From Anaerolineales bacterium (GTDB lineage Bacteria > Chloroflexota > Anaerolineae > Anaerolineales > E44-bin32), in assembly GCA_023250385.1 (NCBI GenBank), contig JAHFAU010000071.1:1-9293 (forward strand): a stretch of 9,293 nt of DNA. The letters run 5' to 3'. This document shows positions 6,158-9,293 of this stretch, one piece after another. Position numbers and translations under genes: made by a program. Position 1 is the first letter of the stretch. Every line of letters starts with the position of its first letter. The notes below the pieces were generated by a model. The model ran no database searches. It was given only the letters and a program-made list of their open reading frames with translations, and was not told where the DNA came from.

Positions 6158-8103
6158 TCAGAATGCTGCGAATGGCGCGCCTGCTCCTCGTCCTGCTGCT
6201 GGCGGGCCTTGCGGCGACTACTGCCAGCGCCCAGACCGGCCTCACGTACTTCATAACCCAGGTGGACGCGAGCGCCTTTCCGGAAGTCCATTTCACACTG
6301 CGGGCGGTCGACCTGGGGAATAAGGCGGTCGAGGGATTGAACCCGTCCAATCTCGCCGTCTACGAGAACGGTGAGCAGGTCAGCGAATTGGAAATTACGC
6401 CCCAATCCGATGGCCCGATCACCTACCTCTTCGTGATCGATCAGGGTCGAGCTTCGAACTACCAGACCTTCGGCTACAACAATTTGCGGCTTGCCATCAC
6501 GACCCTGGTAAGCGGAGGCTACTTCGCGGATGGGCGCGACACGGTGCTGGTGCTCGGTCGTCAGAATGTCAACAGCGACCAGACCGTGGTCCTGCTGCCT
6601 CCGACTCATACCGCCACCGACTTGAGTACCTGGGCCGCCAACTTCAACTTCGGCCGCGGAAGCGGGGCCACCAAAGGTCTGCTCGGGGTGGAGGACGGTA
6701 TCCGCAGGATTCAGGAAATGACACCGGTGGCCGGCAGTCAGACCGCCGCGATTCTCTTCATCACTCGCTACATCGAAGACCCGAGTGCGACGGTCGCTCC
6801 CACAGCGGCCCAAAACGCCGGCGACGCCGCCCGCAGCAATTACATCTCAGTCCACGTGCTGCAGACCGACTCGAATCAGATCGGCAAGGCCGCCCTGGAA
6901 ATCCTGGCCAGCGCCAGCAATGGACAGTACGCCGCAATGCGAAGCAGCAACTATGTAAGTGTCGTGTCATCGGTCTATCAGGCGATTGCCGCCCAGCGCG
7001 CTTATTACACCGTCTCTTACCGCAGCCCGGTCGCCGACTCGGGGCAGCGCCAAATCACGATCAATACCCCCGAGCGGCCAAGCGAAGGCGCGATTGGATC
7101 CTACGAAATCACTCTGCAGCCGCCGAGCGTCGCCTTCGTCGAACCGGTCTCGAACACCACGATCCGCCGCGAGGCGGCGTTCGGAGCAGACGGCACGAGC
7201 ATGACCTTCGACACGAGCCGGGTGCGGGTCATCGCAGAAGTGAGCTGGCCGGATGGGTTTGCTCGCAATCTCGAATCGGCCCAGCTCTTCGCCAACGGCA
7301 ATCAGGAAGACTCGCTGCAGGTCGCGGCGGGCCAGACCCTGCTCGAGTTTGAGTGGGATATCACCGACATCGTGACCGAGGGAGTCAGCTCGGTGACCTT
7401 GGAACTACGGCTGGCGGACGAATTGGGAATGCTCGCCCAGGCAGAACAACCGGTCAACATCGAGGTGATCATCCCCGCCACCCCGACTCCGGTGGGACCG
7501 CGGGTGACGCCGTCGATGGTCGCCCTGGGGATCCCGGTCCTGTGCATCGCGGGATTGGCGGTCATCGCAGCTGGGGGCGGGGCGTTCTATCTGGTCCGGC
7601 GCCGAGCCGCCGCGACAGCCACTGCCTCCGTGGCCGAGCCGATGGGCCCGCCGGTCACCATGATGGCTTCCGACCTCTCGCCTGCTCACGCGCTGGCCAC
7701 CCTCACGGTCCTCGAAGGACCCAAGGGGTTGGTCGAGGAGGTCTTGCGAATCACCGCGGCCACGACCACCCTCGGGCGGAACCCGGCTCAAGCCGATTTC
7801 GCTTTCTACCCCGACGAGGAAAGCTCCGTGAGCCGGGTGCACTGCAGCCTCTCGCTGGAAGACAACCTCTTCAAGCTGACGGACACCAACTCCAGCGCGG
7901 GGACCCGGCTGAATGGCCGCAAGATTCAGCCGGGAGCTCCGGTGATCCTGGCCGATGGCGATGAGATCGTGCTGGGCGATCTGGCCCGGCGGGGGGTGAA
8001 GCTGCGCTTCAACCTCGCGACCGAGGAGAGCCGCGGCCCTTACTCAGGGACGGCCGACGATCGGACCCACCTAATGGGCGACTTCCCCGGCCAAGGCAGC
8101 TGA
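6154..8103 (+). CDS. Second membrane-anchored VWA-FHA protein, degenerate VWA metal site
   Basis: I chose the ATG at 6154, giving 649 residues. It overlaps the previous stop as ATGA and puts a clean signal peptide at the N-terminus (basic MIRMLRMAR, a leucine-rich core, cleavage probably after ASA at about residue 26). A TTG at 6127 would add nine polar residues in front. Residues about 89-280 have a VWA-like fold, but the metal motif reads D96-Q-G-R-A instead of DxSxS, so metal binding is probably weak or lost. A beta-rich extracytoplasmic region follows, then a membrane helix (about 455-481) with RRR after it, so the C-terminus is cytosolic. Residues about 520-625 are an FHA domain with TLGRN (539-543), the canonical SRVH at 560-563, and NSS...RLNG (579-587). 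It shares overall architecture and the end motif VK(I/L)RFNL with the VWA-FHA protein at 1996-4185, pointing to duplication. FHA binding of phosphothreonine is likely; function is otherwise unknown. Confidence 0.87.
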   Translation: MIRMLRMARLLLVLLLAGLAATTASAQTGLTYFITQVDASAFPEVHFTLRAVDLGNKAVEGLNPSNLAVYENGEQVSELEITPQSDGPITYLFVIDQGRASNYQTFGYNNLRLAITTLVSGGYFADGRDTVLVLGRQNVNSDQTVVLLPPTHTATDLSTWAANFNFGRGSGATKGLLGVEDGIRRIQEMTPVAGSQTAAILFITRYIEDPSATVAPTAAQNAGDAARSNYISVHVLQTDSNQIGKAALEILASASNGQYAAMRSSNYVSVVSSVYQAIAAQRAYYTVSYRSPVADSGQRQITINTPERPSEGAIGSYEITLQPPSVAFVEPVSNTTIRREAAFGADGTSMTFDTSRVRVIAEVSWPDGFARNLESAQLFANGNQEDSLQVAAGQTLLEFEWDITDIVTEGVSSVTLELRLADELGMLAQAEQPVNIEVIIPATPTPVGPRVTPSMVALGIPVLCIAGLAVIAAGGGAFYLVRRRAAATATASVAEPMGPPVTMMASDLSPAHALATLTVLEGPKGLVEEVLRITAATTTLGRNPAQADFAFYPDEESSVSRVHCSLSLEDNLFKLTDTNSSAGTRLNGRKIQPGAPVILADGDEIVLGDLARRGVKLRFNLATEESRGPYSGTADDRTHLMGDFPGQGS

Positions 8104-8116
8104 CAACCCGCTCAGC
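8099..8116. repeat. Short inverted repeat spanning the tail-to-tail gene junction
   Basis: GCTGA at 8099-8103 and TCAGC at 8112-8116 are perfect 5-bp inverted arms around an 8-nt spacer. Each arm contains the TGA stop codon of one of the two converging genes. No T-run follows on either strand, so it is a poor intrinsic terminator, and the small stem could be chance. Confidence 0.3.
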
Positions 8117-8741
8117 CGACAATCTGGAAGGTGAGACTCACCCGCCCCACTTGAATCACCGAGCCCGGCGCGATCGGGTAGCGGATCCCGGGCTTCAGCA
8201 AGGCCCCGTCCAGGTAGGTGGGGTTGCGCGGCTGAATCGTCTCAAAGAAGAACGTCCCCTCGTTGAGCGTGATGCAGGCATGGTGGCGCGACACGGTCGG
8301 CAGGTCTTCGATATCCTCCAGGTCAACGGCTAACAGCCTGTTGTTGGACGGATTTCGGTGGTCCTTGCGGCCGACAATGGCAGGCTGCCAGGCCAGGTCA
8401 TACTCCGTAAGCGAGTGTTCCTCGGTGAGGTAAGCCCGGCTGAAGTGTTCTTCGAACGGTTCACGCATTCCCCGCTGGATCGCGTCCAGGGTTCCACTTT
8501 CCTCAATCAGTCGCTCGCAGATCAAGCTGGAGCCTTCGCTTACGCCCGCGTGTTCAAGTGGAGATCGGAGGCTCAAGGGCCCCTCGTCCGGCCCCAGCCT
8601 CAGATGCAGCGTCCCGTCGATGTTGAATTTGTCTTGAATCTCGGCCAACAGATTGGCAACCAACAGGCTGCTACGGACGTTGATCCGTTTGGCGCCAATC
8701 TCATTCGGCCGGATATCCAGAGTCAGATTGAGTCGTTCCAT
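8112..8741 (-). CDS. Ubiquitin-like (YukD/EsaB-type) plus FHA domain protein
   Basis: This 209-residue soluble protein starts at the ATG at 8741, which has a GAAGGG ribosome-binding site 6 nt upstream. An in-frame TTG at 8747 directly abuts that site and is less likely. Residues about 2-78 look like a beta-grasp ubiquitin fold: paired strands LNLTLDI and KRINVRS, a helix VANLLAEIQDKF, strand LHLRLG, then LRSPLEHAGVSEGSSLIC, which matches the 'L..G...g..L' ending of ubiquitin-like proteins. Such domains occur in type VII systems as YukD/EsaB and at the N-terminus of EccD. Residues about 118-208 form an FHA domain with VGRKD (123-127), canonical VSRHHACI (150-157) and NPTYLDG (173-179), so phosphothreonine binding is well supported. 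A linker with many acidic residues joins them. It follows the FtsK-like ATPase gene with 2 nt between stop and start, indicating one operon and probably a common machine. The FHA call is firm, the ubiquitin-like call is moderate. Confidence 0.82.
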   Translation of the reverse strand: MERLNLTLDIRPNEIGAKRINVRSSLLVANLLAEIQDKFNIDGTLHLRLGPDEGPLSLRSPLEHAGVSEGSSLICERLIEESGTLDAIQRGMREPFEEHFSRAYLTEEHSLTEYDLAWQPAIVGRKDHRNPSNNRLLAVDLEDIEDLPTVSRHHACITLNEGTFFFETIQPRNPTYLDGALLKPGIRYPIAPGSVIQVGRVSLTFQIVG

Positions 8742-8743
8742 GA

Positions 8744-9293
8744 TCAACCCTTCTTGCGACTCGGCTTCTTGCCGCGGTCGTCGCCGCTCTTCCCCTTAGA
8801 CCGGCCGCCATCGGTCTTCACCTGGACGCTTGCGAATTCGGAGCCTTCTGCGATGGGGCCAGAGGACTGGGCCGCGAGCTCGGCCTGCAACGCGATCAAC
8901 TGGGAGAGGTCCGCCAGCGCCTCGGTCTGCTCGGCGGCCGCAGTCGCCATCTGCTCCGCGGCGATTTCCGCCGCGCCACCGATGGCCGCCTCCAGCGGTC
9001 CCAGATCCTTCGGGCGATAGCTCCACTGGGCCGCCTGGGGGTACTTCCGGCGAATGGCCTCAATCCGCTCATCCAGCGGACTCTTTCCGACTGCGCCGTC
9101 CAAGAAAGGCAGGCAGATCTGCACCATTGAGGCGCTCACCGCCTTGACCAGGAAGCCGCGGCCGGGCGGCATATCCTTCTTTAGGTTGAAGCTGCCCCGC
9201 ACCCCCATGTAGCGCACCGTCTCGACGTCCTGCAGCACCAGGGTATAACGTGCTGACTCGGCCCGTCGGCGCAATTCGTCCGAGCTGTCCCGG
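8744..9293 (-). CDS. FtsK/SpoIIIE-type ATPase, C-terminal part, EccC/EssC-like (5' end outside window)
   Basis: The frame is open to the window edge; 182 residues before the stop are visible. The first 62 or so match the end of the last ATPase domain in type VII secretion EccC/EssC proteins: an amphipathic segment DELRRRAESARYTLVLQD, then VRGSFNLKK, then PPGRGFLV (42-49) followed by MVQICLP (56-62). The 'GRGF...vQ' ending is typical of these FtsK-like motors, which hexamerise at the inner membrane and drive WXG100 export. Walker motifs would lie upstream and cannot be checked. The remaining tail is odd: a charged segment (about 70-95), an Ala/Glu-rich helix likely to form a coiled coil (about 98-142), and a low-complexity end rich in Lys, Arg and Gly (KGKSGDDRGKKPSRKKG). 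The downstream ubiquitin-like/FHA gene starts 2 nt after the stop. A DNA-translocating FtsK is an alternative, made less likely by the neighbours. Confidence 0.72.
   Translation of the reverse strand, partial: RDSSDELRRRAESARYTLVLQDVETVRYMGVRGSFNLKKDMPPGRGFLVKAVSASMVQICLPFLDGAVGKSPLDERIEAIRRKYPQAAQWSYRPKDLGPLEAAIGGAAEIAAEQMATAAAEQTEALADLSQLIALQAELAAQSSGPIAEGSEFASVQVKTDGGRSKGKSGDDRGKKPSRKKG
8748..8753 (-). promoter_or_regulatory. Shine-Dalgarno GAAGGG for the ubiquitin-like/FHA gene
   Basis: Read on the minus strand, GAAGGG lies inside the last codons of the upstream ATPase gene and 6 nt before the ATG at 8741. It leaves no room before the TTG at 8747. It therefore decides the start and shows that the two genes are translated in close succession. 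Confidence 0.65.

Noticed and set aside
5872..6813. Long minus-strand open frame (313 codons) opposite the EspG-like and second VWA-FHA genes
   Set aside because: Its translation is low-complexity and shows no known domain, while the plus strand carries a signal peptide, domains and ATGA coupling across the same bases. Such antisense frames are common in GC-rich DNA.
8099..8116. Intrinsic terminator at the convergent junction
   Set aside because: The stem is only 5 bp and no T-tract follows on either strand.
8358..9020. Plus-strand open frame of 220 codons opposite the minus-strand pair
   Set aside because: It crosses the boundary of two minus-strand genes that have clear FHA and FtsK-like motifs, and its own translation has no recognisable domain.

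Overview
This is a GC-rich bacterial window with tightly packed genes. Its most informative content is a set of genes that together look like part of a divergent type VII (ESX/WXG100) secretion locus. The organism cannot be fixed from the sequence. A Chloroflexota or similar non-mycobacterial, high-GC bacterium is my best guess, because von Willebrand A (VWA) and FHA proteins with signal peptides sit beside WXG100/FtsK-type parts without standard mycobacterial gene order. That is inference, not proof.

Layout. Positions 1-360 (+) hold the C-terminal end of a GcvT-family aminomethyltransferase. Its stop overlaps (ATGA) the start of a complete FAD-dependent PYROXD2/phytoene-desaturase-like oxidoreductase (357-1949, +). 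These two are metabolic and appear unrelated to what follows. After a 46-bp gap come four codirectional genes: a membrane-anchored VWA-FHA protein (1996-4185), a WXG100-domain protein with a long C-terminal region of unknown function (4226-5350), a two-fold duplicated protein resembling EspG-type chaperones (5363-6157), and a second VWA-FHA protein (6154-8103). Facing them tail to tail, only 8 bp away, is a minus-strand pair. In transcription order these are the C-terminal end of an FtsK/SpoIIIE ATPase resembling EccC/EssC (8744-9293, 5' end outside the window), then a small protein joining a ubiquitin-like N-terminus to a canonical FHA domain (8112-8741).

How they may work together (inference). 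The EccC-like ATPase would power export. The WXG100 protein would be a substrate, and the EspG-like protein next to it a cytosolic substrate chaperone. The ubiquitin-like domain recalls YukD/EsaB and the N-terminus of EccD. The two VWA-FHA proteins would place a VWA domain outside the membrane and an FHA phosphothreonine reader inside, and the soluble protein adds a third FHA. This suggests control by a Ser/Thr kinase encoded elsewhere. No EccB, EccD, EccE, mycosin or kinase gene is visible here. There is no gene-free stretch over 300 bases, and I saw no tRNA, rRNA, CRISPR array, transposon or convincing terminator.
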